A DNA stretch of 42,868 bases from Thermoflexales bacterium (GCA_025056965.1 JANWVF010000019.1:1-42868), one strand, 5' to 3'. Shown: positions 16,406-25,822, counted from the stretch's first letter. Notes: generated from the sequence alone by a model not told the origin. Numbers and translations: made by a program.

Positions 16406-16548
16406 ATATCCGCATGGTGCTCTGCGTCGCTCACAGGATATTTTAAGCAATTGTGCCCCGATGAAAATAGGTAGAAATCTACTCTTTTCTAAACAATACC
16501 GCTCGGTGAATTGTGCGCAGGTAAGTATGTTGGTGTTATGTCGCTGCT

Positions 16549-17808
16549 TCAGCGACTTGTTGCCTGTGCCAAGATCTCCATCGTGTGCACTACCGGCAGC
16601 GGGTGGCCGGCGCGCCGCAGATGCGTCCGTATCTGCACCAGGCAGCCGATATTGCCGGTAGCGACGACCTCTGCGCCGGTTGCTAGGATGTTGCGTACCT
16701 TGCGCTCGCCCAGTTGATCGGCGATGTCGGGATGCTCGATGTTATACGTGCCGGCCGAGCCACAGCAGATTTCGCCTTCGGGGATCTCAACCAGCGAGAC
16801 GTTAGGGATAGCTCTGAGCAGCCGGCGCGGCGCACCCCAGATGCCCTGGGCATGTGCCAAGTGGCAAGCGTCATGATAAGCGACGGTCAGCGGTTGCGGC
16901 AGGGAATGCACTTCGCGCAGGCCTAACTCGTCCAAGAACTCGCCGACGTCCTTCGCTTTATGGGCGAAGGCGCGCGCCTCGTCCTCCATCGGTGTGCCGC
17001 GAAAGAGCAGCTCATACTCCTTCATGGCCGAGCCGCAGCCGGCCGCATTTGACACAATCGCGTCTACGTCGCGTGGGAAGGTGCGCACATTCGTCTCGGC
17101 CAGCCGACGGGCGCTCTCGGCATCGCCGGTGTGCATACCCAGCGCGCCGCAACAGCTCTGACCCTTTGGCACGATCACTTCTACGCCGTGGGCGGTCAGC
17201 GCTTGGATCGTCGCCTGATTGATCTGTGGGGCGAGCACTTGCTGCACGCAGCCAGCCAGCAGCGCCACGCGCGCTCGACGTTGGCCGATGGCCGGATAGG
17301 CTTCGGCCAGCGGCTGGCTCCGAGCTGGGATGTCGTCGGGCAGCAGTGCGAGCATGGCCGCGAGTTGACCGGGCAACACATCTTTGAGGGGCCGCGCGAA
17401 CTTGCCGAGCATCGCCGCCGCGCGAAAGCGATTCGGGTAAGGCAAAGTCTCGCGCACCAGCCGCCGCGCAAGGCGGTCCATCATCCGCCGCGGACGCAGC
17501 GGCTCACTGTAGGCGCGGTAAGCCGTGATCAGCTCACCGTACTTCACGCCGGATGGGCAAGCCGTCACGCATCCGACGCACCCCAAGCAGCGGTCGAGGT
17601 AGGGCGCGGCATCCTGCGGCGTCAGCGAGCCTTGCAGCACGTCGCGCATGAGGACGATGCGCCCGCGCGGCGAGTCCATCTCCTCCCCCAGCACCTTGTA
17701 GGTTGGACAGGCGGCCAAGCAGAAGCCGCAGTGTACGCAGGCGGCGACGGCATCGGCCATCGTCTGGCCGTTTGGACCGAGCTTGTCGGCGGAGATTGTA
17801 TGTTGCAT
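16549..17808 (-). CDS. glcF: Glycolate oxidase iron-sulfur subunit
   Basis: A 419-residue Fe-S protein. Two 4Fe-4S motifs lie near the N-terminus (C24, C27, C30, C34 and C74, C77, C80, C84). Two CCG domains follow, marked by QSCCGALG and EICCGSAG with further cysteines (AAGCGS, YHDACHL). In GlcDEF it takes electrons from the flavin subunits oxidising glycolate (or another 2-hydroxyacid) to the keto acid and passes them to the respiratory chain. It is the last gene of the minus-strand set, 44 bp after glcE. No clear terminator follows. The related LutA is shorter and contains only CCG domains, so GlcF fits better. Confidence 0.92.
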   Translation of the reverse strand: MQHTISADKLGPNGQTMADAVAACVHCGFCLAACPTYKVLGEEMDSPRGRIVLMRDVLQGSLTPQDAAPYLDRCLGCVGCVTACPSGVKYGELITAYRAYSEPLRPRRMMDRLARRLVRETLPYPNRFRAAAMLGKFARPLKDVLPGQLAAMLALLPDDIPARSQPLAEAYPAIGQRRARVALLAGCVQQVLAPQINQATIQALTAHGVEVIVPKGQSCCGALGMHTGDAESARRLAETNVRTFPRDVDAIVSNAAGCGSAMKEYELLFRGTPMEDEARAFAHKAKDVGEFLDELGLREVHSLPQPLTVAYHDACHLAHAQGIWGAPRRLLRAIPNVSLVEIPEGEICCGSAGTYNIEHPDIADQLGERKVRNILATGAEVVATGNIGCLVQIRTHLRRAGHPLPVVHTMEILAQATSR

Positions 17809-17852
17809 TGGTCGAGAGTGTACATGTGGCGCGCTGCGCCGCCAGAGGCAAG

Positions 17853-18911
17853 TTACCCGAACTTGTGCTGAGGATCGAGCGCGCGAGCGACGCGCTCGGC
17901 GAATGGATGGCTGACCCGCCGGCCGATGCGTGGGTCACCGAGCGCGTTCAGCATGACCAGGCCGGCCAGGTCCAGCGCGGTGAGCAGCGCGTCTAACTCA
18001 GCCGGCGCGTGCGTCGCGATCCATGCGACGTTGCCGCCGACGCTGTAGCGTCGCCGCGTCGCTTGGATGCGCGCGTCCAGCGCAGGGATGCGGGCGGGCG
18101 TGAGCGGCACTTTGACGACCGATGCATCCTCGGCGACCCAGGTGAATTCGCGCGCCTCACGCCAGATGCGCGCTTCGTCATCGCCGGCCACGATCTCGCC
18201 GCCGCCGCACAGCGATCGCACGCGATCCATGCGCTGGGGCAGGCCGGCGGCTAAACCACCGACGCGGACGAGCAGCGTTGCCGCATTCGATCCGTTCACG
18301 ACGATGTCAATTGCGTTGAGGTCGTATGGACAGTTGGTGAGTTTGGGCAACAGAGCCAGCGCGGCGTCGAGCGAAGGGCAGCTCATCTGCAACGTGGCGT
18401 AGGCTTCCGGCCTGGGAAAGACCTTGAATGTGACATCCACCAGTGCGCCGAGCCGACCCAGGCTGCCGACCATGAGCTTGGGGTAGTCGAAGCCGGCAGC
18501 GTTCTTCACCACCTTGCCGCCGCCTTGGATCACGTGGCCGTTGCCGTCAATGAAGCGCGCGCCGATGATAAAGTCGCGCACGCCGCCATAGCGGTAGCGC
18601 TCCGGTCCACATGCATTCGCGGCGACCGTTCCGCCCAGCGTCGCGCCGCGCTCCGCCAGCAGCGGGTCGAATGGCAAGTATTGCCCGTGCTCAGCCAGCA
18701 GCGCCTGCACTTCCGCTGCCGGCGTGCCAGCCCAGGCCGTGATCACGAATTCGGTCGGCTGGTAGTCAATGACGCCGGTCAGCCGGCGCATGTCGAGCAG
18801 TTGACAGCCATCAGCCACAGGGCGAAGCTTGGTCGCCGCGCCGCGCAGGCGCACGCAAGGGCTCGACGCGATCGCTGCTTGGAGTTCGCGTATTAGGTCG
18901 GCAGCAGACAT
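17853..18911 (-). CDS. glcE: Glycolate oxidase FAD-binding subunit
   Basis: A 352-residue FAD-binding protein of the PCMH fold (LRGAATKL, FDPLLAERGATLGGTVAANACGPERYRYGGVRDFIIGA, GGGKVVKNAAGFD). GlcE is the smaller flavin subunit of the three-part glycolate oxidase; it resembles GlcD but is shorter at the C-terminus. I chose ATG 18911 (MSAADLI...), 10 bp after the stop of the CAP-lipoprotein gene. The frame extends to 18944 but would overlap that gene. It lies between the lipoprotein and glcF on the minus strand. Confidence 0.9.
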   Translation of the reverse strand: MSAADLIRELQAAIASSPCVRLRGAATKLRPVADGCQLLDMRRLTGVIDYQPTEFVITAWAGTPAAEVQALLAEHGQYLPFDPLLAERGATLGGTVAANACGPERYRYGGVRDFIIGARFIDGNGHVIQGGGKVVKNAAGFDYPKLMVGSLGRLGALVDVTFKVFPRPEAYATLQMSCPSLDAALALLPKLTNCPYDLNAIDIVVNGSNAATLLVRVGGLAAGLPQRMDRVRSLCGGGEIVAGDDEARIWREAREFTWVAEDASVVKVPLTPARIPALDARIQATRRRYSVGGNVAWIATHAPAELDALLTALDLAGLVMLNALGDPRIGRRVSHPFAERVARALDPQHKFG

Positions 18912-18921
18912 GGTGATCAGG

Positions 18922-19596
18922 TCAGCGCGGCGCAGCGTAGTCAATCACGAACACATAGTTGCCGGACGGCGCATGGCGAGCGATGCCAATGCCAATCTCG
19001 CGGTAGATCGGGGAAAGGATCGCCTGGCGCTGACGCTCGTCGTTCAGCCAACCGACGAAAGCATCCTGCCAACTGGCGAAGAGTCCCCAGTTCTCTGCAC
19101 CGGCGACCAGAGAGTATCCCGAAGCGCGCATGCGTGCCTCTGGCGGCAAGCCGTCAGGTCCCAGTTGGGCGGCGTTGCCTAGCGCAATCAGCGTATTGAG
19201 GGGCAAGCCGGCGAGATACTCCGCATGCTTTTGCGCTACCTGTTCCAGCGCAGGAGAAAGGGTAAAGAACGGCAAGTCGTAGCCGCGCCGCACCTGGTTG
19301 TGTAATTGAAGCAGGGCTTGTCGCGTGCCGACGGCGTCGTCGGCGGCAGGCACGGGCGGTTGCGTCGGTGACGGCGTTGGCTGTGGTGTGGGTGTAGGCG
19401 CAGGTGTAGGTGTAGGCGTCGCGGTTGGCGCCGCGGTCGCTGTGGGCGAAGGTGCGACGGTCGGCGGTGCAGCGGTTGGTGTGGCCTCTGGGGCAGGGGC
19501 GGGCGCAGGTTGGCGCGGCAGCCATGCTTGGCAACCGAAGAGGGCGAACGATATTCCGATGACAACTACGATGTGAGTGAATCGAAATGTGTGCAT
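18922..19596 (-). CDS. CAP/SCP-domain lipoprotein
   Basis: A 224-residue protein with a lipoprotein signal (lipobox ALFGC, C22), a long Thr/Pro/Ala linker (about 28-85) and a C-terminal CAP (SCP/PR1) domain of about 130 residues (LLQLHNQVRRGYDLPFFTLSPALEQVAQKHAEYLA, WGLFASWQDAFVGWLNDERQRQAIL, REIGIGIA). The histidine and glutamate positions of canonical CAP domains are only partly kept. Function is unknown; bacterial CAP proteins are extracellular and mostly uncharacterised. AGGGAGG lies 11 nt upstream of ATG 19596. Odd in that it sits between glcD (40 bp upstream) and glcE (10 bp downstream). Confidence 0.88.
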   Translation of the reverse strand: MHTFRFTHIVVVIGISFALFGCQAWLPRQPAPAPAPEATPTAAPPTVAPSPTATAAPTATPTPTPAPTPTPQPTPSPTQPPVPAADDAVGTRQALLQLHNQVRRGYDLPFFTLSPALEQVAQKHAEYLAGLPLNTLIALGNAAQLGPDGLPPEARMRASGYSLVAGAENWGLFASWQDAFVGWLNDERQRQAILSPIYREIGIGIARHAPSGNYVFVIDYAAPR

Positions 19597-19636
19597 AGCT
19601 TTGATCGCCTCCCTGAACGATTCGCTTGATGCAGGC

Positions 19637-21085
19637 TCACACTCGCGAGATCACGCCGGCCTGCTCTAGCGGGTGGGATCCGACCCGGCGCAGCGCGGGC
19701 GCTTCGCCGTCGGGGAAGACCTTGCCGCGGTTGGCCAGCTCCAGCGGGTCTATGGCTTTGCGCAGTGCCCACATCGCGTCCATGTCGGATTCACTGAATT
19801 GGCGCGGCATGTACTGGCGCTTCTCCATGCCGACGCCGTGCTCACCGGTGATCGAACCGCCGAGCCGGATGCACAAGTTAATAATCTCGCTGGCCAGCTC
19901 CTCGGCGCGCTGCAGGGCACCGGGTTCGCGACCGTCGAACATGATCAGTGGGTGCAAGTTGCCGTCGCCGGCGTGGAAGACATTCGCAACACGAATGCCC
20001 CACTTGGCGCTGAGTTTCTCGATCTCGGCTAGCGCCTCGCCCAGCCTGCGGCGTGGCACCACGCCGTCCTGTACGATGTAATCAGGGCTCAGCCGGCCTA
20101 CGGCGCTGAAGGCGCTTTTACGCCCCTTCCAAATCTTCGAGCGTTCTTCGTCGTCCCGCGCGACCTTGATCAAGTAGGGCTGTGAGGCGTCAATTACTTC
20201 TCGCAGGCGCGCCCACTCTGCCTCGACCTGTGCGCGCTCGCCTTCCAGCTCGACGATGAGCAGCGCTGCAGCGTCGAGCGGGTAACCAGGTTTCACGGCG
20301 GCTTCGGCGGCCTGAATCGAGAGGTGATCCATGATCTCCAGCGCGCCGGGCAACAGGCCGGAGGCGATCACGCTGGAGACGGCATCGCCGGCGGCCTCCA
20401 AGCTGCGATACGCAGCCAGCAGCGTGCGGTAGGTCTCCGGCTTCGGCAGCAGCCGCACGGTAGCCTCCAGCACGACGCCAAATAAGCCTTCGCTGCCGAC
20501 GAATAGACCAACGTAGTCGGCATCTACGCTCTCTAAGCTGTCGCCGCCCAACTCGGCGATCGCGCCATCCGGCAGCACCACCTTCAATCCCAGCACGTGG
20601 TTGCTGGTCATGCCGTACTTGAGGCAGTGTGCGCCGCCGCTGTTGAAGGCGATGTTGCCGCCGATGGTGCAAACGGGTTGACTGGATGGATCAGGCGCGT
20701 AGAGCAGGCCGTAAGGCGCAGCGGCTTTGGTGATTTCGGCATTGACCACGCCGGCCTCGACTACGGCAATGCGCTGCTGCGGATCGAGCTTGAGGATGCG
20801 GTTCAACCGGTTGAGGGCGATAAGGATGCCTTCCTTAATTGGCAACGCGCCTCCGCTCAGGCTAGTGCCGCTGCCACGCGCTACGAATGGCACGCCGAAG
20901 CGATGGCATGCCCTCACCGCTGCGACGACTTCGGCTTGGGTTTCGGGAATGACGACGGCGAGTGGGCGGGCTTGAAAGGCAGTGAGTCCGTCGGACTCAT
21001 AAGCGGCCAGCGCTGCCGGCGCCGTGAGCAATCGCCCGGGCGGGAACACCGCGCGCAGCGCGGAGAGGAATTCGGCTTGGCTCAT
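19637..21085 (-). CDS. glcD: Glycolate oxidase catalytic FAD-linked subunit
   Basis: A 482-residue VAO/PCMH-type flavoprotein. The FAD-binding region includes [18 protein letters not shown] and [28 protein letters not shown]. The C-terminal FAD-oxidase_C domain has [14 protein letters not shown] and the ending [14 protein letters not shown]. Oxidises glycolate (D-lactate or another 2-hydroxyacid cannot be excluded) and feeds electrons to GlcF. The start overlaps the stop of the alpha/beta hydrolase gene by 4 nt (ATGA), so the two are coupled. Full length for the family. Confidence 0.92.
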   Translation of the reverse strand: MSQAEFLSALRAVFPPGRLLTAPAALAAYESDGLTAFQARPLAVVIPETQAEVVAAVRACHRFGVPFVARGSGTSLSGGALPIKEGILIALNRLNRILKLDPQQRIAVVEAGVVNAEITKAAAPYGLLYAPDPSSQPVCTIGGNIAFNSGGAHCLKYGMTSNHVLGLKVVLPDGAIAELGGDSLESVDADYVGLFVGSEGLFGVVLEATVRLLPKPETYRTLLAAYRSLEAAGDAVSSVIASGLLPGALEIMDHLSIQAAEAAVKPGYPLDAAALLIVELEGERAQVEAEWARLREVIDASQPYLIKVARDDEERSKIWKGRKSAFSAVGRLSPDYIVQDGVVPRRRLGEALAEIEKLSAKWGIRVANVFHAGDGNLHPLIMFDGREPGALQRAEELASEIINLCIRLGGSITGEHGVGMEKRQYMPRQFSESDMDAMWALRKAIDPLELANRGKVFPDGEAPALRRVGSHPLEQAGVISRV

Positions 21086-21888
21086 CGAAGGAAAGCGTAC
21101 ATCGCCTCGTTAAAGGCGTTGGGCTGTTCGAGCGGGGTGAGATGTCCGGCGCCGGGGATGACGACGAGCTTCGCGCCGTCCACTTCGCGCGCGATCACCT
21201 CAGAATCGCTCGGCGGTGAGATCACGTCCTTCTCGCCGGCGATGACGAGCGTCTTCGCCTGCACGCGGCGCAGCCAGTCGGTCATGTCCTTTCGCGTGGC
21301 CAGTGCCTCCAGCGTAGCGACGATGGTGTCCGGGTGCGTGCGTTCGATCATGTGGCGCACCTCGTTGCCGCATCGTTCCATGTTCTCCGGCGCGAGCAGC
21401 CGAGGCAACATCTCATCGGCGTAGGGACGCATGCCTTTGGTCTTGACCAGCTCGGCTTGGCGCTTGCGGTTGGCCTTGGTCTCGGCAGTGTCGCCGGCGG
21501 CGCGTGTGTTCGAGAAAATCAGGCGTCGCACCCGCCTGCGAGTAGCCAGCCGCCGCCAGATTGCCAGTGCGATATAGCCGCCCATGGATAGCCCAACGAA
21601 ATCTGCGCTCTTAATCTTGAGGTGATCGAGCAAGGCAACGATGTCAGCGGCGAAGGTGTCCACGGTGAGCGGGGTTGGCTGAGGCGGCTTCTTCAGCTCG
21701 CTCGATGCGCCGAAGCCGCGCAGGTCGGGCGCGATGCACCGGTAGCCCGTCGAGAAGTAGTCAAGCTGGTGTCGCCAGATGCTGTGGTCGAGCGGGAAGC
21801 CGTGCAAGAAGACGATGACATCGGTTGAATCGCCGCTGCTGCCGCGATCCTCAAAGAACATGCGGAGGCCGTTGATTTCTGCATACAT
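21082..21888 (-). CDS. Alpha/beta-hydrolase fold protein
   Basis: A 268-residue hydrolase. The oxyanion region is [12 protein letters not shown], the nucleophile elbow GLSMGG has S101, the acid is probably D221 (GEKDVISPP) and the base H249 ([11 protein letters not shown]). It resembles 3-oxoadipate enol-lactonase or non-heme haloperoxidase/esterase enzymes, but the substrate cannot be assigned. It is the first gene of the glc operon and overlaps glcD by 4 nt, so it may act on an ester or lactone that yields the 2-hydroxyacid oxidised by GlcDEF. That link is inference. Confidence 0.85.
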   Translation of the reverse strand: MYAEINGLRMFFEDRGSSGDSTDVIVFLHGFPLDHSIWRHQLDYFSTGYRCIAPDLRGFGASSELKKPPQPTPLTVDTFAADIVALLDHLKIKSADFVGLSMGGYIALAIWRRLATRRRVRRLIFSNTRAAGDTAETKANRKRQAELVKTKGMRPYADEMLPRLLAPENMERCGNEVRHMIERTHPDTIVATLEALATRKDMTDWLRRVQAKTLVIAGEKDVISPPSDSEVIAREVDGAKLVVIPGAGHLTPLEQPNAFNEAMYAFLR

Positions 21889-22035
21889 TTTGGGAATGCC
21901 CTATTGTTGATCCGGCATCGCTATGCAGGACGGATTTTATCGCCGCCGGCGGAGAGGCGGGTGGATTGGCTTACGGTCATGCAGCGTGGGCCGTGCGGCA
22001 TGAATTGGAAGGCTGTTGCCGGAGCGATCGCTGCT

Positions 22036-23064
22036 TCAGCTCTGCCGCCCGAGCAGGCTATGCGCCAAGTCGCGCAAAGCGCGGCTGGCCGCGTTATCCA
22101 GTCCTGTTGCGCTCAGGGCGTCTAGGGCGCGCGCGTAAGCTTCGCGCGCCGCTTGCTCGGCATGCGCTTTGCCTCCGGCGGCCTCGATGAGCTCGCGCAT
22201 CGGCTGCACCGCATCGTGGCTCAGCGCGCCGACCTCTAGGTAACCATGGCGGACGCGCGCGTCCCGCTCAGCGGCGTAAAGCACCGGAAGCGTCTTCTTG
22301 CCATGAGCCAAGTCGCTATCGTGCTTGCCGGTGACGCTTGGATCACCCCAGATGCCCAACACGTCGTCTTGGAGTTGAAACGCGATGCCAAGCCACTGAC
22401 CGAAATCGGCGAATGCCTGCACGGTGGCATCGTTCGCGCCGCCCAGCAGCGCGCCGATCTCGCACGCGCTCGACGTGAGCGCCGCCGTCTTGCCCTCGAT
22501 CATGCGCATATATTCCTCGGTGGTCACGTCGCTGCGCGACTCGAAGCTCAAGTCGAGGTGTTGGCCGATCGTCAGCCGCACGCACATTTCATCGAAGGCG
22601 CGCATCGCGCGCACGACGCGCTCGGGCGGCGCGCCGCATTCTGCGGAGCGCAGCAGCGCCAAGTGCGCGAATGCGAACATCGCATCGCCGGCATTGATGG
22701 CCTGGGATTCGCCCCACAGCTTCCACACGGTTGGCCGGCCGCGCCGCAGCTCATCGCGGTCCTCGATATCGTCATGAATCAGCGAGAAGTTGTGCAGCAG
22801 CTCAATGCCCGCCGCCGCCGGAATGGCGCGTCGGTAGTCGCCGCCGCACGCCTCGCAGCTCAGAAGCGTCAGCATCGGTCGAATGCGCTTTCCGGCCGGC
22901 GCCGACGTTGGCGCACCGCTGCTATCTGCAAAGCCAAGGTGGTAGTTCAACATGACGCTTAGTTCTCTGGGTTGCGTCCCTGCGTTGATCACGGTGCGCA
23001 TCTCCGCCTCGACCAGGGGCACATAGCGCCGGAAGGCATCGCTCAGGGTGTTTGTGCTGGACAT
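22036..23064 (-). CDS. Polyprenyl diphosphate synthase (trans-isoprenyl transferase)
   Basis: A 342-residue all-helical prenyltransferase that condenses isopentenyl diphosphate onto allylic diphosphates. It has GKRIRP at 59-63, the first Asp-rich motif LIHDDIEDRDELRRGRPT (D98, D99, D102) and the second QLQDDVLGIWGD (D233, D234, D241). Chain length cannot be set from sequence alone; the residues just before the first Asp motif (HNFSL) hint at a C20-or-longer product, with low confidence. It lies 12 bp after the PAP2 gene in the same direction. The product might supply lipid carrier, quinone side chain or carotenoid precursor. Confidence 0.92.
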   Translation of the reverse strand: MSSTNTLSDAFRRYVPLVEAEMRTVINAGTQPRELSVMLNYHLGFADSSGAPTSAPAGKRIRPMLTLLSCEACGGDYRRAIPAAAGIELLHNFSLIHDDIEDRDELRRGRPTVWKLWGESQAINAGDAMFAFAHLALLRSAECGAPPERVVRAMRAFDEMCVRLTIGQHLDLSFESRSDVTTEEYMRMIEGKTAALTSSACEIGALLGGANDATVQAFADFGQWLGIAFQLQDDVLGIWGDPSVTGKHDSDLAHGKKTLPVLYAAERDARVRHGYLEVGALSHDAVQPMRELIEAAGGKAHAEQAAREAYARALDALSATGLDNAASRALRDLAHSLLGRQS

Positions 23065-23076
23065 ACACGGCCAACT

Positions 23077-23730
23077 TTAACCGAATTTATCGCGCAGATA
23101 CAGTCCGATGCCGATCCAGCCGACGGCCAGCAGATAGCCGGCCAGCACGTCGGTGGGCCAGTGCACGCCCAGGTACACGCGCCCAAAGCCTGCGCCGCCG
23201 ATGACGAGCGCTGCCCCCAGCATTGTCAACACGCGCAGGCGAGGTCGCGATGCGCTGAGCATAGCTAGGGCGGTGAACGCGACCATCGCCGCGCCGGCAT
23301 GTCCGCTCGGATACGAGAAGCGCTGAAAGTCGGCTTGTAGCTCCGGCAAGCCGTGCGGGATGTAATCCACGCTCGGCCGCACCCGCCCTATAGCGATGCG
23401 CATGCCGATATTGCAAGCCAACGCGCCGAGGAAGGCGATGACCGGCCAGCCGGCAGCGATGATCTGCCCTGCGCTCAAAACGATTCGGCGTGCGCGCAAC
23501 CGCAACAAGCCGACGCCGCTCGCGAGGACACAGATCAGCAGCGCAGGCGTAGCGGAGCTGATGAAGGTCAGCAACCAGATCAGGCGGGTGAGCGCGTCGC
23601 TGCGGGCGGCCAGCGCCCAGTGGATCATTGGCCACTCACCGGGCAGCGGACCGACAAAAATGACCAACATCGTGATCACGGCTAGGGCGGAGAACGACGC
23701 GACCGCAATGAATCCCCAACGCGGATGCAT
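23077..23730 (-). CDS. PAP2-family membrane phosphatase
   Basis: A 217-residue membrane protein with about five or six helices and all three phosphatase motifs: R111...RP (RIAIGRVRPS), PSGH at 141-144 (SYPSGHAGAA) and R184...H190...D194 (GRVYLGVHWPTDVLAG). Family members remove phosphate from lipid phosphates such as undecaprenyl diphosphate or phosphatidic acid. Pairing with a polyprenyl diphosphate synthase 12 bp downstream suggests a polyprenyl diphosphate substrate (inference). ATG 23730 is used; the longer frame to 23832 runs into the divergent gene. Confidence 0.9.
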   Translation of the reverse strand: MHPRWGFIAVASFSALAVITMLVIFVGPLPGEWPMIHWALAARSDALTRLIWLLTFISSATPALLICVLASGVGLLRLRARRIVLSAGQIIAAGWPVIAFLGALACNIGMRIAIGRVRPSVDYIPHGLPELQADFQRFSYPSGHAGAAMVAFTALAMLSASRPRLRVLTMLGAALVIGGAGFGRVYLGVHWPTDVLAGYLLAVGWIGIGLYLRDKFG

Positions 23731-23737
23731 AGTTTCG

Positions 23738-23743
23738 ATAATG
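23738..23743 (-). promoter_or_regulatory. -10-like hexamer for PAP2 gene
   Basis: CATTAT on the minus strand ends 7 nt before ATG 23730, with no ribosome-binding sequence between. It lies two bases from the opposing hexamer TACACT for the plus-strand aminotransferase, so both promoters share one 30-bp interval. Confidence 0.4.
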
Positions 23744-23744
23744 C

Positions 23745-23750
23745 TACACT
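23745..23750 (+). promoter_or_regulatory. -10-like hexamer for class IV aminotransferase gene
   Basis: TACACT ends 10 nt before ATG 23761. Same hexamer as upstream of recQ. Its -35 region would fall inside the start of the PAP2 gene. Confidence 0.4.
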
Positions 23751-23760
23751 GCCGGAGCAC

Positions 23761-24612
23761 ATGGTCACTACATTTCGGCTCAACGCTGGCAACGCCGTCG
23801 CCGAGCGCAGCATCACGCTCGTCGGCGAGCACGCCTCACTTCGCGAAGCATCCGCACAGTTGCCCGATGGGGCCTACACGACCTTTCGCACATACGACGG
23901 CAACCGCGTCTTGCGGCTACGCCAACATATCCAACGCCTTGAGGAGTCGGTTGCGTTGCTCGGCCGTCCGGCGACGCTCGACGAGTTCGCAACACGTCAA
24001 GCCGTGGCGCATGCCCTACGCGCGACGGGCTATCCCGAATCCCGCTTCCGGTTGACTTTTGCGCCGCCGATGTTGTTCGTCAGCGTCGAGCCGTTCGCGC
24101 CCTATCCGCCTGCCCTCTATGAATCCGGCGTTTGGTGCGTCAGCGTCTCGCTCCACCGCGACAACCCGCACGCCAAAAGCACAACGTTCATCGCCTCGGC
24201 AGCGGATGCCTACCGCGCCTTGCCGGAGGGGGCGCACGAGGGCTTGATGATTGGCGAGGACGGCGCTGTGTTGGAAGGGCTAAGCAGCAACTTCTTCGCC
24301 GTGATGGCCACAGCGGACTCCGAAGCCTCGCCGGTGCTGCGCACGGAGGAGTCGCGCGTTCTGGCTGGGGTGACGCGCGCGCTCGTATTAGAGGTCGCCC
24401 GCGAGGTGTTGCCCGTCGTGCCCGAAGCCGTGGCCTACCGCGACTTGCCGCGCGCGCGCGAGTGCTTCATCACCAGCGTCTCGCGCGAGATTCTGCCGGT
24501 GGTCAAAGTGGATCAGTTCACAGTTGGCGACGGCGGTCCCGGCCCCATCACCCGCGAGCTGATGCGGCGCTTCCAGGCTTTGGTGCGGCGCGAGGCCGAG
24601 CCGGTCTTGTAG
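23761..24612 (+). CDS. PLP-dependent class IV aminotransferase
   Basis: A 283-residue protein of the fold shared by branched-chain aminotransferase, D-amino-acid aminotransferase and aminodeoxychorismate lyase. K139 in HAKSTTF is the likely Schiff-base lysine. EGLSSNFFAVM and the helix GVTRALVLEVA fit the PLP phosphate-binding region, and the segment ARECFITSVSREILPVV matches the conserved end. Which of the three reactions it performs is not clear. ATG 23761 leaves only 30 bp to the divergent PAP2 gene. It converges with the LCP gene, with 49 bp between. Confidence 0.87.
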   Translation: MVTTFRLNAGNAVAERSITLVGEHASLREASAQLPDGAYTTFRTYDGNRVLRLRQHIQRLEESVALLGRPATLDEFATRQAVAHALRATGYPESRFRLTFAPPMLFVSVEPFAPYPPALYESGVWCVSVSLHRDNPHAKSTTFIASAADAYRALPEGAHEGLMIGEDGAVLEGLSSNFFAVMATADSEASPVLRTEESRVLAGVTRALVLEVAREVLPVVPEAVAYRDLPRARECFITSVSREILPVVKVDQFTVGDGGPGPITRELMRRFQALVRREAEPVL

Positions 24613-24661
24613 CCTGCGCATACCTGCCTCGACTATTTCGTGCGCGTGGAAGGGTAGGGCG

Positions 24662-25735
24662 TCAAGGCGTGGTCGAGCGGATTTCGGCGGCATTCACGCT
24701 TGCCCGGCTGCTGAAGAAGTGCTCGCGCAGCTCGGCGATGCGCGCGCGAATGGGGACGATCACTTGCGAGCCGTCGGGGGTCGTCGCGAACTCGGTGTAA
24801 CGCTGATCGAGCACCTCGGATTTGATCTTGTCGCGCTCGAGGTTCTGAGCGAGCACGGCCAGTTGTTGCATCTGGTCAAGCGTCATGTCGGTCTTGATGG
24901 AAGAGCCGAGTTCGCGCAGCATGTCCGGCGCGCTGGCGATGAGCAGCGCCAGCGTTTGCGGGTTCTTGAGCTTCTCGCGCACGGCCAGGATCACTTGCTG
25001 TTGGCGACGGGCGCGGTCGAAGTCGCCGTTGCGCGAGTGGCGCGTGCGCGCATACTTCAGCGCGGTCGCGCCATCCATGGTTTGTAGCCCGGCCGGTAAA
25101 GAGAACACTTCGGTTCCGTAATCCTCAGTCGGGTATTCAGGGTCGTAAATCGGCTCAGGCACGTCAATCGTGATGCCGCCGATGCGGTCTATGAAGCTCT
25201 CGAAGGCCGTGAAATTGATGCGAGCGACGAAGTGGATCGGGATGCCCAAGAAGTTCTCGACCGTCTTGCGCGCCAAGGCAATGCCGCCGCCCGGATAGTC
25301 ATAGGCATCACCCAGGAAGTTGGCCTGGTTGATGCGATAGTTCGGCTGGCCGAAATCGCCGGGGATCGGCACCCAGATGTCGCGCGGGATAGACAGAATG
25401 CCCGCCTCCATCGTGACCGGATCGAGGGTGAACACGATCATGGTGTCGGTACGATAGGCGCGCTCGCTTTCTCCGGCCCGCTGGTCAATGCCCAGCAACA
25501 AAATATTCACACGCTCCTTGCCGTCCCAGGCTTTCGGCAACACGATGATTCCATCTTGCGAGTTGCTGGGCGTGGCGATGCTGATCGGTCGAGGTTGGTT
25601 GAGGATCTCCGGCAAGATGGGGAGTTCATTCGCGAAGTACTCGTATGCGCGATGGTAGGCGTAGAAGCTCGCGCCGACCGCCGCCGCGATCAGGCCGAAG
25701 ATGATCAAGCCCATGACAAGGGGTTTTCGCAGCAT
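24662..25735 (-). CDS. LytR-CpsA-Psr (LCP) family transferase
   Basis: A 357-residue protein with a short cytoplasmic start, one membrane helix (about 7-29) and an extracellular LCP domain (about 75-260). The family landmarks are NILLLGIDQR, RTDTMIVFTLDP, ILSIPRDIWVPI and ARTRHSRNGDFDRARRQQQVI, whose Arg and Asp residues bind the polyprenyl-pyrophosphate substrate. LCP enzymes transfer glycopolymers from lipid carriers to peptidoglycan or protein. It stands alone on the minus strand. An extended -10 (TGGTATATT) lies about 20 bp upstream of ATG 25735. Confidence 0.93.
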   Translation of the reverse strand: MLRKPLVMGLIIFGLIAAAVGASFYAYHRAYEYFANELPILPEILNQPRPISIATPSNSQDGIIVLPKAWDGKERVNILLLGIDQRAGESERAYRTDTMIVFTLDPVTMEAGILSIPRDIWVPIPGDFGQPNYRINQANFLGDAYDYPGGGIALARKTVENFLGIPIHFVARINFTAFESFIDRIGGITIDVPEPIYDPEYPTEDYGTEVFSLPAGLQTMDGATALKYARTRHSRNGDFDRARRQQQVILAVREKLKNPQTLALLIASAPDMLRELGSSIKTDMTLDQMQQLAVLAQNLERDKIKSEVLDQRYTEFATTPDGSQVIVPIRARIAELREHFFSSRASVNAAEIRSTTP

Positions 25736-25754
25736 TGCTCGACGATCTCATTTC

Positions 25755-25763
25755 AATATACCA
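25755..25763 (-). promoter_or_regulatory. Extended -10 of the LCP gene
   Basis: On the minus strand TGGTATATT (25763-25755) fits an extended -10 (TGn plus TATATT). It would give a 5' leader of about 12 nt before ATG 25735. Upstream -35 is weak, as is common with extended -10 promoters. Confidence 0.5.
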
Positions 25764-25816
25764 CCTCCGCCGGGTTCGGTATGCACGATTTACTTGCGCT
25801 AGGCTGACGATTCCTC

Positions 25817-25822
25817 TACGAT
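25817..25822 (+). promoter_or_regulatory. -10-like hexamer for PfkB kinase gene
   Basis: TACGAT ends 7 nt before ATG 25830 and overlaps the alternative ATG 25821. If real, translation must start at 25830. Confidence 0.35.

Noticed and set aside
16471-16482. GTAGAAATCTAC with a following T-rich stretch, like a Cas12a repeat stem or glcF terminator
   Set aside because: Single copy, stem of only four or five pairs, and no cas gene; too weak to call.
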